Shown in pieces: positions 1-9,177 of a stretch of DNA of 64,000 nucleotides. Origin of the DNA: Halieaceae bacterium (GTDB lineage: Bacteria; Pseudomonadota; Gammaproteobacteria; Pseudomonadales; Halieaceae); NCBI GenBank assembly GCA_902520195.1, contig CABYND010000008.1:29542-93541 (forward strand). The letters run 5' to 3'. The stretch's first letter is position 1. Each line of letters begins with the position of its first letter. The notes beneath the pieces were generated by a model. It saw nothing but the letters and a program-made list of their open reading frames with translations, had not been told where the DNA came from and did no database searches. The translations under genes were made by a program, and so were the position numbers.

Positions 1-66
1 GATAGCTTCGTTATGGTCGACCTAAACAAGCTTACTCCGCGCAAGCGACGTCGTTATCTGACATGA
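1..66 (+). CDS. C-terminal tail of an upstream gene (partial)
   Basis: An open frame enters from the left edge and stops at TGA 64-66, leaving 21 residues with a basic end (TPRKRRRYLT). The product cannot be identified from this tail. It ends 40 bp before the metallophosphoesterase gene on the same strand, so the two may be co-transcribed. In many marine bacteria the neighbour of a plcP gene is a lipid glycosyltransferase, but nothing here tests that. Confidence 0.4.
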   Translation, partial: DSFVMVDLNKLTPRKRRRYLT

Positions 67-106
67 ATTTGCGGCGGGCCCAATCTGAGTCAGAGGAGAT
101 CTAATC

Positions 107-904
107 ATGCAGGCTTTCACTCCAGACGGGCCGTTCTGTTGCCGTTGCGTTTGGCTATCTGATGTGCATCTGGGGAGTGTGCACTGTAAGGCGGAGCAGC
201 TTCTTGAGCTTCTGAACCGGATTGAGTGTCAGCATCTCTACTTAGTCGGTGACATCATTGATGTGTGGGCCATGAGTAAGCGGGTGCACTGGCCTGAGTC
301 GCACTCCAAAGTGTTACGCAAACTGATTGAAATATCTCATGGTGATACTGAGGTTACGTATATTCCGGGTAATCATGATGAAAACTTTCGCGAGTTCTGC
401 GGCGGCAGGTTCGAAAACATCAGCGTGAGCGAGTCAATGATTCATGAGTCGATACAAGGTAAGAAAATGCTCGTGATTCATGGCGATGAGTTGGACTACG
501 CGGTTCGTTACGGCCGGTTAAATCGGTTTGTGGGTGATATTGCCTACGAGTTGTTAATGAGTCTAAATAGGTTCGTCAATGCTATCCGTGCGCTGGCTGG
601 GCTGCGGTACTGGTCCCTCTCTAAGTGGGTCAAGGTCAACGTGTCGCAGGCGGAGAGTGCAATAAGCGCATATCAACGGGCGGCGGTGTTATTGGCCAGA
701 GACCGCGGGCTCGATGGGATCATCTGTGGCCATCTGCACTACCCGCTTGTCGAGCAGGTTGGCGATGTTACTTACTGCAATGATGGTGACTGGGTGGAAA
801 ACTGCACGGCCCTAGTGGAAGATTACGCTGGCGAGTTTCATCTTCTGAGTGGGTTGGATTTGGCGCCGACCTCAATCGCGCAACTCTACCCCAGCGCCGC
901 GTAG
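107..904 (+). CDS. Calcineurin-like metallophosphoesterase, PlcP/LpxH-like family
   Basis: A 265-residue enzyme of the COG2908 metallophosphoesterase family. The two-metal site is complete in order: SDVHLG near residue 18, GDIIDVW near 48, GNHDE near 89, HGDELD near 125 and GHLHYP near 208. The protein resembles the long rhizobial/marine PlcP type more than compact enterobacterial LpxH: it has GDWVENCTA near the end and a helical insert around residues 145-195. PlcP enzymes cleave phospholipid head groups to give diacylglycerol during phosphate starvation; LpxH cleaves UDP-diacylglucosamine. The start is set by GAGGAG eight bases upstream. Nearby dgkA, PAP2, glycosyltransferase and ugd genes favour lipid remodelling. 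Substrate is inferred, not shown. Confidence 0.75.
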   Translation: MQAFTPDGPFCCRCVWLSDVHLGSVHCKAEQLLELLNRIECQHLYLVGDIIDVWAMSKRVHWPESHSKVLRKLIEISHGDTEVTYIPGNHDENFREFCGGRFENISVSESMIHESIQGKKMLVIHGDELDYAVRYGRLNRFVGDIAYELLMSLNRFVNAIRALAGLRYWSLSKWVKVNVSQAESAISAYQRAAVLLARDRGLDGIICGHLHYPLVEQVGDVTYCNDGDWVENCTALVEDYAGEFHLLSGLDLAPTSIAQLYPSAA

Positions 905-979
905 CATCCAGTAGCTCCTCTCGAACGTTATTTTGCTGTTGCAGACTGACTTTGGCGTCGGCGGGGTAAAGGAGAGAAG

Positions 980-1381
980 CTAGTCGAAGAAAAATATCGA
1001 GAGGCAAACACAGCTCCAGCTAACAGCTGCAACAAGGATATTCATGAATACCATCGCAGAGCCAAAATCTTTCGCCAGCCCAGATAAATCGTGATGTTCC
1101 TTGCCAATGCGATCAACAACAGCTTCAATCGCGCTGTTACCGAGTTCTGCCGATAAGGCGAGCAGCATTGGCAGTGTTAGCAGCAGAAAATCAACGATAT
1201 CGCGAGCCAACCATATTGCCAGTGGAACCATGACCACAATGACCAAAGCTTCTTGGCGAAATGACTCCTCGTAACGCCATGCAGAGCGAAGGCCCCGGTA
1301 AGAATATCGGGCGGCTAAAAGTAAATGCGCTATGCCGCGTTCTGTGGGCTTCACTGGTAGGTTCCCCCTCGTGCCAAGCAT
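980..1381 (-). CDS. dgkA: Diacylglycerol kinase (DgkA)
   Basis: A small integral membrane kinase, 133 residues, that phosphorylates diacylglycerol to phosphatidate with ATP in the inner membrane. The family signature with its catalytic glutamate is intact (SAELGNSAIEAVVDRIG, about residues 79-95), followed by HHDLSGLAKDFGSA. Three hydrophobic segments surround it. An AGGA box lies five bases before the ATG. It is about ten residues longer than the E. coli enzyme because of a short N-terminal extension. It is convergent with the metallophosphoesterase, which would make its substrate if that enzyme is a PlcP. Confidence 0.93.
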   Translation of the reverse strand: MLGTRGNLPVKPTERGIAHLLLAARYSYRGLRSAWRYEESFRQEALVIVVMVPLAIWLARDIVDFLLLTLPMLLALSAELGNSAIEAVVDRIGKEHHDLSGLAKDFGSAMVFMNILVAAVSWSCVCLSIFFFD

Positions 1382-1689
1382 CTGGTCCTGCGTTTAACCC
1401 GCCGCAAAAAATTTCATTTATTTTGAAGCTGCCTCGAAGCGGGTCATGTTGCAGCGCAGCGCACACTCAAGACCTCGCAGTCTTTTTGTGTCACTGATCG
1501 GGGATTTTGTCGAGTTCCTAAGAATGAGCCGGTTTTGCTTGTGGCTAGTGCCCTCCAGGGGGTCGTTGTGATGGCGCTCGCAGACGGAGACCTCATGACT
1601 GAAGAGACGCAACCCCAGCCAACCCTATCCGAGGCTGTGCCGAAGAACCCCGCGAATCTGTGATCAAGAACCTCGTCATCTCCGAGCCG
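1382..1689. other. Intergenic stretch, no convincing gene
   Basis: Between dgkA and ugd. A 30-codon frame at 1571-1663 (+) and the adjacent frame after it read somewhat like protein but hit stops. They could be a remnant of a decayed small gene. No RNA gene or strong terminator is visible. Confidence 0.4.
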
Positions 1690-3066
1690 TTACGCAGCGC
1701 GTCTAGAGGGTTCATTCGGCAGGCTGCTATTTTTCTGTGCAGGTAAGCCTCTCCCGATGCCAAAATATTCGATGCCGAGCCTTCGCAAGTACGTCGGGTC
1801 GTATAAATTTCTGCCATCGAATATAACCGGCGTCTTCAAAAGATGTTTCATCTCCTGAAAGTCAGGTGACCAAAAGTTTCGCCATTCTGTGCAGATGGCC
1901 AAGCAATCAGCTCCGGTGATGGCCGCTTCTTTAGTGGCACAGTATTGGAGCCGCGACTCATTACCCAACAGATCTGCGCAGACGTCCATTGCCTCAGGAT
2001 CAAATGCTTTAATGATTGCCCCCGCGGCTAGCGCATTTTCTATCAGCGCTATGCTCGGGGCCTCGCGCATATCGTCTGTGTTTGGCTTGAATGAGAGGCC
2101 CCAAAGCCCAATTGTCAGGCCCGAAAGATCGGGGCCAAACCGTGAGGTAATGAGTCCAAACAGCTTTTGCTTTTGAGCGTTGTTCGTGGCTTCCACAGCA
2201 GCAATGATGTCGGCTCTTAGGTTGTGTTTCGACGCGGTGCTGATGAGCGCACGAAGGTCCTTTGGGAAACAGGACCCGCCGTAGCCGGCGCCGGGGTAAA
2301 TAAACTGATAACCAATGCGGGGGTCCGCACCGATTCCTTTTCTTATCATTTCGGCATCTGCGCCCAGCGCCTCAGCCATATTTGCAATTTCGTTAATGAA
2401 GCTGATTTTCGTCGCCAGCATTGCATTAGCCGCATACTTTGTAAGCTCAGCGCTTCGCGGGTCCATAAATATGATTTTTTCATGGTTCCGGTTGAACGCG
2501 TCGTACATCCGTCTCAATTCGTCGCAGACTGATTCCGAGTTAACGCCGATAATGATCCGATCAGGTCGCAATGCATCAGCGACCGCTGAGCCTTCCTTCA
2601 GGAACTCTGGATTAGAGCAAACCTCGAAAGAGAGGTTTTTTCCTCTGGCTTGAAGTTCCGCGGCGATCCACTCTGAGATGTCATCAACGGTGCCGACGGG
2701 TGATGTTGATTTATTGATAATCACTTTACGGGAGTGCATTCCCGCTGCAATGCTCTTGGCGGCACTTTTGACGTATTGTATGTCTACGGCACCGTCATTG
2801 GCAGACGGTGTTCCGACGCAAATAAAGATGTAGTCACTGCACTGCACCGAGTCTTCAATATCACTGGAAAACCGCAAGGCATTCTGTGTGATGCTTGCTT
2901 TGACCAGATCATTGAGTCCAGGTTCATAGAAGGGAGGCCCGTTTACCTGAATACGTTCTATGCGAGGCTGATCAATATCCGCACAGACGACTTGATGTCC
3001 TACATGGGCCAGCACAGCAGCCTGTGTCAACCCTACATATCCGCTCCCGAGCACAGTAATACGCAT
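1690..3066 (-). CDS. ugd: UDP-glucose 6-dehydrogenase
   Basis: Oxidises UDP-glucose to UDP-glucuronate with two NAD+. The 458-residue protein starts with the NAD-binding GSGYVGL loop. It then shows GTPSANDGAVD, NPEFLKEGSA, a central helix (AANAMLATKISFINEIAN), the active-site cysteine loop GYGGSCFPKDL and the C-terminal UDP-binding FKPNTDDMREAPS. The start at 3066 is chosen over a longer frame because AGGAG lies eight bases upstream. It follows the glycosyltransferase gene by only five bases, so it is the last gene of a PAP2-glycosyltransferase-ugd operon. Its product is the likely sugar donor for a glucuronosyl lipid or a polysaccharide. Confidence 0.95.
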   Translation of the reverse strand: MRITVLGSGYVGLTQAAVLAHVGHQVVCADIDQPRIERIQVNGPPFYEPGLNDLVKASITQNALRFSSDIEDSVQCSDYIFICVGTPSANDGAVDIQYVKSAAKSIAAGMHSRKVIINKSTSPVGTVDDISEWIAAELQARGKNLSFEVCSNPEFLKEGSAVADALRPDRIIIGVNSESVCDELRRMYDAFNRNHEKIIFMDPRSAELTKYAANAMLATKISFINEIANMAEALGADAEMIRKGIGADPRIGYQFIYPGAGYGGSCFPKDLRALISTASKHNLRADIIAAVEATNNAQKQKLFGLITSRFGPDLSGLTIGLWGLSFKPNTDDMREAPSIALIENALAAGAIIKAFDPEAMDVCADLLGNESRLQYCATKEAAITGADCLAICTEWRNFWSPDFQEMKHLLKTPVIFDGRNLYDPTYLRRLGIEYFGIGRGLPAQKNSSLPNEPSRRAA

Positions 3067-3071
3067 AGAAA

Positions 3072-4097
3072 TTACTCCTGCATCCAAAGTTCTTGGTTGA
3101 GATGACTGATCGGTTTTTCCGCGCCGTGTGCAAGCCACTCGGCGAGCCTCCCGCTGACGTCTGGAAAGCGCACCTCGGGTGCCGCAGGCAGATTATCGAG
3201 CCACCTAGACGCGATACTGGAATCGAGGTCGCCCATTGTGGTTGCGTAGCCTAGTTGCTCTAGCGCCGCCGCATTCGATAACTGTTCCATTTGCCTAGCT
3301 AGCGGACGCGTCAGTACAGGTTTGCGCCACTGCAAGCACTCGGATATGAGTTCGAAGCCGCTGTTACAGATCACACCGTTGCTTCCTGAAAGTTCAGATT
3401 TAAACCGCTCGAAGGAGGCAGTTCGTCTCGCCACGTTGCCCTGCTGATCATTTGGCAAAGCGGCGGAATACTGGACGAATTCATGGCCTTGAAACCCGTT
3501 TAGCCACCTTGTAACGACCGACTGATCCTCGAAGGGTAAATAGACAAGGATATATTTACCGATATGGCAGCTCTCATAATCCGGCAGATCGAGAATGGGG
3601 GGCAGTGTCTTTTTATCGAATGGGTGCCAGTGCAGTCCTATTTGTCTTGCTACGGGAGCAAAGCGCGACATGACGTTACGCTGCAAAATTGTGCAGCCAC
3701 TCTTCGGTGTTTTCTCTCCGAAAGCGTACTGGTGCCCGATCCCGATGACTGGACGTTTCCTGATGATTCCTGCCCAAGCAGTCACAGGCTCATAGTCGGT
3801 GACGATCAGATCAAAGTCTTTAAGGCTGAGCGAAAAGACATCTTTTAGGAAAGCCAGATAGTTGTTTGACATGAGGGTTTTCCAATACTTGACGGTTCCG
3901 CCCTCGGTAACAAATGTCAGACCCCGGCGGTGTTCATAGTCACCAAACCGATCCATGTCGAAAAGCTTTTCCTCACTGCGGCCGGAGAAAAGCCAGGTCA
4001 CCTCCAGGTCAGAATAGGCCGCGAGTGCTTTCGACATGGATCGCGCACGGCTTATATGACCCTGACCCGTCGCTTGAACGCCATATAAAATCCGCAT
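3072..4097 (-). CDS. MJ1255/VC2487-type glycosyltransferase-like protein
   Basis: A 341-residue protein of the MJ1255/VC2487 family (a GT-B-fold, MurG-like group). It opens with MRILYGVQATGQGHISRA, where the GxGH turn is the donor-site loop, and carries a C-terminal acceptor-type motif NSGFELISECLQWRKPVL near residue 245. No signal peptide is present, so it is probably cytosolic and membrane-associated. The start codon directly abuts the stop of the PAP2 gene and its stop is five bases from ugd, so all three are probably translated together. The partner genes suggest a lipid acceptor and a UDP-glucuronate or UDP-glucose donor. That is inference. Confidence 0.8.
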   Translation of the reverse strand: MRILYGVQATGQGHISRARSMSKALAAYSDLEVTWLFSGRSEEKLFDMDRFGDYEHRRGLTFVTEGGTVKYWKTLMSNNYLAFLKDVFSLSLKDFDLIVTDYEPVTAWAGIIRKRPVIGIGHQYAFGEKTPKSGCTILQRNVMSRFAPVARQIGLHWHPFDKKTLPPILDLPDYESCHIGKYILVYLPFEDQSVVTRWLNGFQGHEFVQYSAALPNDQQGNVARRTASFERFKSELSGSNGVICNSGFELISECLQWRKPVLTRPLARQMEQLSNAAALEQLGYATTMGDLDSSIASRWLDNLPAAPEVRFPDVSGRLAEWLAHGAEKPISHLNQELWMQE

Positions 4098-4682
4098 TCA
4101 GAGAGCGCTCACCAAACCAGCTGAGATCGTCGCTATGGTGCTGCCGATGATTGCTCCCGCCATCACGTCGCAGGGGAAGTGCACTGCTAGCATTATTCGA
4201 GACAGCCCTATAGCGGACGCCCACAAGAAGAAGGGGTTATGCGGGCCCGTTAACAACATGCCAGCGATCGTGGCGAAGCAAAATGCTGCTGATGTGTGGC
4301 CTGAAGGGAAGCTGAACTGATCAGCAGGGACGACTGCCGCTTTGATACTGGGCATCACCTGTTCTGGACGATTACGTTTAAGACCAATTTTAAGCAGGAA
4401 ATAGAATGGGCGTTCGATCGCAAATGCGAGGATCAAAGCTAGGCAGAAGGCCTCAGCACGAGGTATCTCTGCTAACCACACGGCTACCCCGATCACTACA
4501 TAAAGCGGGCCATCCCCTGTGCGAGAGACTCTCGTCACCACCCTCGTGAGCCTCTGGCGGTAACGTACCCCCTGAAACACGCGATTCAGTATGAGGGTAT
4601 CCCACTGCTGCAGCCTGGCTAACGGACCCATTGGCGAAGTGTGAGAATGAAGCATGGCATTCTTGTTAAGCAGCCATGGCAC
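4098..4682 (-). CDS. PAP2-family phosphatase, membrane
   Basis: A 194-residue integral membrane phosphatase with all three motifs of the type-2 phosphatidate phosphatase family: KIGLKRNRP (about residue 97), FPSGHTSAAF (about 123) and SRIMLAVHFPCD (about 160). Family members dephosphorylate phosphatidate, prenyl diphosphates or lipid A in the membrane. It is the first gene of the operon with the glycosyltransferase and ugd. Internal ATGs at codons 10 and 18 are possible starts, as no good ribosome site precedes the first. With the operon context, phosphatidate to diacylglycerol is the most economical substrate, but undecaprenyl or lipid A phosphates remain possible. Confidence 0.88.
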   Translation of the reverse strand: MPWLLNKNAMLHSHTSPMGPLARLQQWDTLILNRVFQGVRYRQRLTRVVTRVSRTGDGPLYVVIGVAVWLAEIPRAEAFCLALILAFAIERPFYFLLKIGLKRNRPEQVMPSIKAAVVPADQFSFPSGHTSAAFCFATIAGMLLTGPHNPFFLWASAIGLSRIMLAVHFPCDVMAGAIIGSTIATISAGLVSAL

Positions 4683-4848
4683 TTTTGTTAAAAATTTGTT
4701 TCGACTTTGTTACCGGGTCACCTACTATCGCATTAAAAACACGACTGAACACTTCTATATCAATGTGGCATCTTTTGTGTTCATTCTGCTTGACGTTGGG
4801 AGCTGAGTTTTAGAAATCATCGATTCCTTTGCCGAAAACGGGTTTTCG

Positions 4849-5046
4849 GTGGTGTTATTGATAGGTTTGCTATGGGCCTTTTTTCGCGTGCGCCAGCGTG
4901 AGACGCGGCTGGGGCAACTTTCATCGCAACAGACCAATCTGGTTGACGCCAAGGTCTCGTTGGATGCCGAACTGACCGCCATCAAAGCTGACGTCAGCTC
5001 GCTGTCCGTGCATTGTTTTCAAACACCCCGTCCAGTAGAGATGTAG
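4849..5046 (+). pseudogene. Short membrane/coiled-coil ORF, possible RmuC-like remnant
   Basis: A 65-codon frame with a GTG start encodes one hydrophobic segment (VVLLIGLLWAFF) and then a heptad-like stretch (RQRETRLGQLSSQQ, then KVSLDAELTAIKAD). This is the layout of the N-terminus of RmuC-type proteins, a membrane anchor followed by coiled coil. The frame ends before any nuclease domain and no continuation is visible, so it is probably a truncated relic next to another broken gene. The family assignment rests on layout only. Confidence 0.3.
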
Positions 5047-5191
5047 CCGCTACTTCTGGTCTGATCTACCGCCTAGGTTTAGTCTCTCGCGCACAGTTTC
5101 TTTGCAATCTACCTGCTCCGCGATGCAACGTCTCATTTGAGCCTTCAAAGCGACCGATTCTCAAATTGGCTCCGTTGCTCTTCGCGTGGGT

Positions 5192-5644
5192 TCAAGAGCG
5201 TCCCTCATAGCCCGGAATCTCCCGGCAGCCCGAAGGATGGAGCAGCACAGGCTGTCGCGGCTTTACAGCCATCAACAGTTTATTGGCGACCACTTTGACG
5301 TCAGGTCTGACTTGCCAAACGAGATTCAGCAGGGCAATTCCATCCAGAGAGCCGATGGTGTGATTCGCAATAATGATGGCCCTGCCGTCATCAGGAATTC
5401 TCGCTCGCTCGAACTCGCCCAATCTTATGTTCAAGTCGAAATACCACAGTACCGCTTCCACGAAATCAAAGCCAAAAAGGTGCGGGTAGTCTTGTTCGAA
5501 CCGTTGAAAGCGGTTTTCGCAGAACAGCAAGCGTAGGCCTTTGCCCACAGCGGCCGCGCTGCTCTGATTTCGCGTGACAAAGCGCGGAAATCGCGACTCA
5601 AGTATTTGCCCAAAGTTTAACACCAGCGCTTCTCTGCTTCGCAT
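5192..5644 (-). pseudogene. Truncated PlsC-type acyltransferase
   Basis: 150 residues with an acyltransferase start: GRAIIIANHTIGSLDGIALL around residue 90 carries the catalytic His/Asp block, and DVKVVANKLLMAVKP follows. The family continues for at least another hundred residues with a glycerol-phosphate-binding motif. Here the frame runs into HPSGCREIPGYEGRS and stops. The downstream 130 bases on the same strand are broken in all frames. The gene was probably a lysophospholipid or ornithine-lipid acyltransferase that lost its C-terminal half. Confidence 0.65.
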
Positions 5645-5769
5645 CGGTGTATTTCCTCTAAAAGTGCGTTCTTGCGAAAGCCCTTGCGGCCCTGTGTTGA
5701 CTTACTTTGGAACAGTGGATTGCCGGGTGTTTTATTGGCATTTTGATGAAGGATTTGCTGCGTTCTGAT

Positions 5770-5831
5770 GTGTCATAAATTTGCAATTAAATTGTCAATT
5801 TTGTGTAACGCGACTGACATCACAGGGTCAT
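5770..5831 (+). promoter_or_regulatory. PhoB-type operator array, six tandem heptamers
   Basis: Six heptamers start at 5770, 5781, 5792, 5803, 5814 and 5825, exactly 11 bp apart: GTGTCAT, TTGCAAT, TTGTCAA, GTGTAAC, CTGACAT, GGGTCAT. Known Pho boxes are CTGTCAT-like direct repeats with 4-bp spacers, the same 11-bp period. A weak -10 (TACTCT, 5842-5847) lies ten bases after the last heptamer, where a PhoB-activated promoter would have it. The array points at the TonB-dependent receptor gene. Confidence 0.7.
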
Positions 5832-5900
5832 GTTCCAGCCCTACTCTGCCCACCTAATTGAAGCACCGGGCTCACCGGCCCGCGCTATGTCGAGGCTTGA

Positions 5901-8900
5901 ATGCATTTTCGTGTTTTGTCGCCCAACCTCCGCAAATCGTTGGTTTCTGTACTACTCGGTCTTGTGTCAACTGCAGCGCATGCTGACGACGAATTACTCC
6001 TATATGTTTATGACGGTGCTACACCCGTTGAGGGCGCATCTATAGCCCTAGATGGCACTGAAGTTGGAGTAACACGGCGAGACGGTTCGCTGGTAGCCGA
6101 TTTGTCGGAGGGGCAACATACGATTTTGGTCTCTGCTCCCAGTGGCACGACCAGTAGCGCTCGGTTCGCCGCAGGATCGGGCCAGCTCGTAGATGTGATA
6201 TCTGACTTGGGATCAGCGGGTCCAGCGTATGTTGAGGTTTACTCGCGTTTGGAGTCCAGCGCTGATCGCAGGAAGGCTCCAACTGGCAAACTTCAAGTGA
6301 CCGTAAGGGTTGGTGCGGAAGTGATCCCCGACCAGACGATAGACATATCTGGCGGCCAGGGTTCTATCGTGACTGATGAAGAGGGCGTTGCGACCGCTGT
6401 TATTCCACGAGGCGTTTACCGCCTCAGTATAGAGGGTTTAATTCAGGAAGCCCGCGTTGTGGGCGGCATCACTCGTGCAGTCACAGTGATATTGCCGGAA
6501 CCCGGTGGAGAAGATCTTGCGGGCCCCTCACTTGAAGAGGTGCTCGTGGTCGCTTCTTTTGACCCAAGTGGTCTCGAGGTTTCAGAGCGAGACGCGAGCA
6601 ACATCGTGGATACTATAGGGGTAGAGCTGCTAGCTCGGTATTCGGATTCTGATGTTGCTGCCTCAGTGGTTCGGGTGCCAGGCATTTCAGTGCAGGACAA
6701 TAAATACGTATTTATCCGCGGACTTGGCGGAAGGTACGTGTCCTCAACACTCAACAATGCAACGATGCCATCTACAAATCCTTCGAAGCGCACTGTGCCG
6801 TTGGACTTGTTCCCCTCCAGTTTTGTGAATCAGCTAGATATCAAGAAAACTTTCTTGCCCTTCATGCCTGGAGAGTCTTCCGGTGGCAATCTGGTTATCA
6901 ATACAAAGACGTTTCCTGACGAGAGGGTCATGAGCCTAAGAGGGAGCTTGGGCTTCGTGACGGATTTAACCGGGGAGGACGTCTTCACTGACCCTATTGA
7001 TGGAGATTTTGACAGTATCGGGTGGGACGACGGTGCTCGAGAGGAAGATGCGCTTGTATCGGCAATTGCCGACGTACTTGCCCTTGGCAGACTCTATGAC
7101 GAAAAAAACGATACCTATTGGGAGCTGGACGAGTCCACGGAAGGTGAGTTGAGGAGGGTGGGTGCGCTCTTAATTAAAGATGGCTTTGACCTAGATTTCC
7201 AGACTGCAACACCTGGGGGCAGCCTCGGCATTGATTTTGGCGACGTTTACTATCTCGGCAACACCGAGTTAGGGGTGTACGCCGCGGCAAATTACTCAAA
7301 TGAATGGTCGCAGCGCGACAAAGGAGTGCGCAGAACCTACACGGGTGCGGAAGAGAATGCGGATAATTTCGCTTATCGGCAATATTCGAACAACATAGAG
7401 GCCAGTGGCCTAATTTCTATCGGGTTAAATACCGGTAACAACACATTTGAGTGGAATAACCTTGTCTCGAGAGTCACCCAGAGCATCCTAGAGCGCTCGG
7501 TAGGTGAGGAGGGAGACGAATTTCAAACAGTCTATGCCCACACCATACAGTGGGAAGAGCGACAGTTTTTGTCCTCGCAGATAGTCGGATCCCATTTCCT
7601 CACGGATAACGGGTCCATCTTTCTGGAGTGGCAGTTCACTGGCAGTCAAGCGAGACGCTATGCCCCTGATAGACGGGAGGTAGAATTTAGAACATCGGGG
7701 GCCCGGACTAACTCTGCAGACCTGCGGAGCCGCTTCGACTTCAACTCCGCAAATACTGCTCAGTCCATTGATTTGGTGGGGTTTCGTCTCGAGCCAGGCA
7801 CAATTTTGCGTCGTTACGATGACCTCGTCGACAACAACTTCGACCTGTCCGCTGATCTCACCTGGGATGTTTTCGATAACGGGTCCACCTTCGGTAGTTT
7901 TCAAGCCGGGTTTCAGGCTATTTATCGTGAGCGCGACTCTGACGTATCAGTTTATGGCTTCAATATAAATCAGGCCAGAGAGTCCTTATTAAGAGCCGAC
8001 AACGCTCTGGTCAGCGAGGTTTTGTATGCGTGTGGCGAGGGCCCGGGAACAATCGCATGCCAGCGAACAGAAAGTGACGCTGGTTCAGCTCCGCCTTTGG
8101 GGGGTATCACCGACAGTCCCGACACGGGCCTTGTCTTCAACAATAAAACTCTAGCCTCTGATAGTTACGAAGCAGACCTAAATTACAACAGCGTGTATGC
8201 AATGTATGACCATACTTGGGCCTCAGTGTGGAATGTTGTTGTAGGCGCGCGTTTTGAAATGTATGAGCAGACCACGGACACCTTCTCGCTTCAAGGTGAG
8301 CAGGCTTCCGTTCAGTCAGTCATAGACGAGGACAGCGTGCTCCCCAGCCTGGGCATCAATTGGTTCTACTCCGACACACAGCAGCTTCGCCTAGCGGTCT
8401 CGCAGACGGTTGCGAGGCCAGATTTTAAGGAGGCTGCGAACGCAACCTTTTACGATAATGAGTTTAATTTCAGAGTGCGGGGTAACCCTTTCCTAACTAT
8501 TTCTGAGGTTATCAATGCTGACCTGAGGTGGGAGTGGTATCCAAGCGAAGTAGACAGCTTGTCCGTGGCTGTGTTCTACAAAGACATGGATGACCCGATA
8601 GAGCGCGTCGTTCAGTTGGCTTCAGGCACAGCTGGCAACTCTCGTACGTTCCAGAACTCTGAATCTGCTGAGTTGTATGGCGCAGAAGTTGAGGGCCGAA
8701 AGGAATTTAATTTGGGTGAGGATTTCACCAGGACGTTGTTCGTGGCTTTCAACGGCGCCTACATCGAGTCAGAGGTTTCAGCTCAAAATCAGCTGGATCG
8801 GGAGCTGCAAGGTCAGCCTGAATACACGGCCAACCTTATTGTCGGGTACGACGACATCGCTAGCGGCCACCAATTGACACTCTTATTTAATTACAACGGA

Positions 8901-9125
8901 GAATCTATCGCTGATGTTGGCATAGATCAGTTACCCGACGTCTTGTTGGAGGCGCGCGGTGAGCTCAACCTAATCTACCGTTACAACCTCTCCGAGGCCC
9001 TGACACTGCAGGCGAAAGTAGAAAATTTATTGAATGCGGAAGTTGAGTACACACAGGGTGGAAAGGTTTTCCAGCGGTATGAGAAAGGTATGGGTCTCCA
9101 GGTCGCATTTAACTGGGAATTTTAA
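5901..9125 (+). CDS. TonB-dependent outer-membrane receptor, probably phosphate-regulated
   Basis: A 1074-residue outer-membrane receptor. A signal peptide ends at AHA before DDEL (about residue 28). Two carboxypeptidase-regulatory-like beta domains follow (about 30-95 and 125-195), then a TonB-box-like EEVLVVAS near 212. The plug carries VRVPGISVQ and FIRGLGGRYVSSTLNN (about 255-285), and the barrel ends in the aromatic terminus FNWEF. GAGG sits five bases before the ATG. The ligand is unknown. The PhoB-type array upstream and the lipoprotein gene 52 bp downstream suggest uptake of phosphate or a phosphorylated compound. Confidence 0.92.
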   Translation: MHFRVLSPNLRKSLVSVLLGLVSTAAHADDELLLYVYDGATPVEGASIALDGTEVGVTRRDGSLVADLSEGQHTILVSAPSGTTSSARFAAGSGQLVDVISDLGSAGPAYVEVYSRLESSADRRKAPTGKLQVTVRVGAEVIPDQTIDISGGQGSIVTDEEGVATAVIPRGVYRLSIEGLIQEARVVGGITRAVTVILPEPGGEDLAGPSLEEVLVVASFDPSGLEVSERDASNIVDTIGVELLARYSDSDVAASVVRVPGISVQDNKYVFIRGLGGRYVSSTLNNATMPSTNPSKRTVPLDLFPSSFVNQLDIKKTFLPFMPGESSGGNLVINTKTFPDERVMSLRGSLGFVTDLTGEDVFTDPIDGDFDSIGWDDGAREEDALVSAIADVLALGRLYDEKNDTYWELDESTEGELRRVGALLIKDGFDLDFQTATPGGSLGIDFGDVYYLGNTELGVYAAANYSNEWSQRDKGVRRTYTGAEENADNFAYRQYSNNIEASGLISIGLNTGNNTFEWNNLVSRVTQSILERSVGEEGDEFQTVYAHTIQWEERQFLSSQIVGSHFLTDNGSIFLEWQFTGSQARRYAPDRREVEFRTSGARTNSADLRSRFDFNSANTAQSIDLVGFRLEPGTILRRYDDLVDNNFDLSADLTWDVFDNGSTFGSFQAGFQAIYRERDSDVSVYGFNINQARESLLRADNALVSEVLYACGEGPGTIACQRTESDAGSAPPLGGITDSPDTGLVFNNKTLASDSYEADLNYNSVYAMYDHTWASVWNVVVGARFEMYEQTTDTFSLQGEQASVQSVIDEDSVLPSLGINWFYSDTQQLRLAVSQTVARPDFKEAANATFYDNEFNFRVRGNPFLTISEVINADLRWEWYPSEVDSLSVAVFYKDMDDPIERVVQLASGTAGNSRTFQNSESAELYGAEVEGRKEFNLGEDFTRTLFVAFNGAYIESEVSAQNQLDRELQGQPEYTANLIVGYDDIASGHQLTLLFNYNGESIADVGIDQLPDVLLEARGELNLIYRYNLSEALTLQAKVENLLNAEVEYTQGGKVFQRYEKGMGLQVAFNWEF

Positions 9126-9177
9126 TTCGTTCAGTAGCAATGACCCGCCGGGGTCTTAAATAGCAAGGAGTAAACTA

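Noticed and set aside
4685..4713. Three TTGTT heptamers 11 bp apart upstream of the PAP2 gene, as a Pho box
   Set aside because: Each matches the consensus poorly, they face away from the gene, and they lie almost on its start codon.
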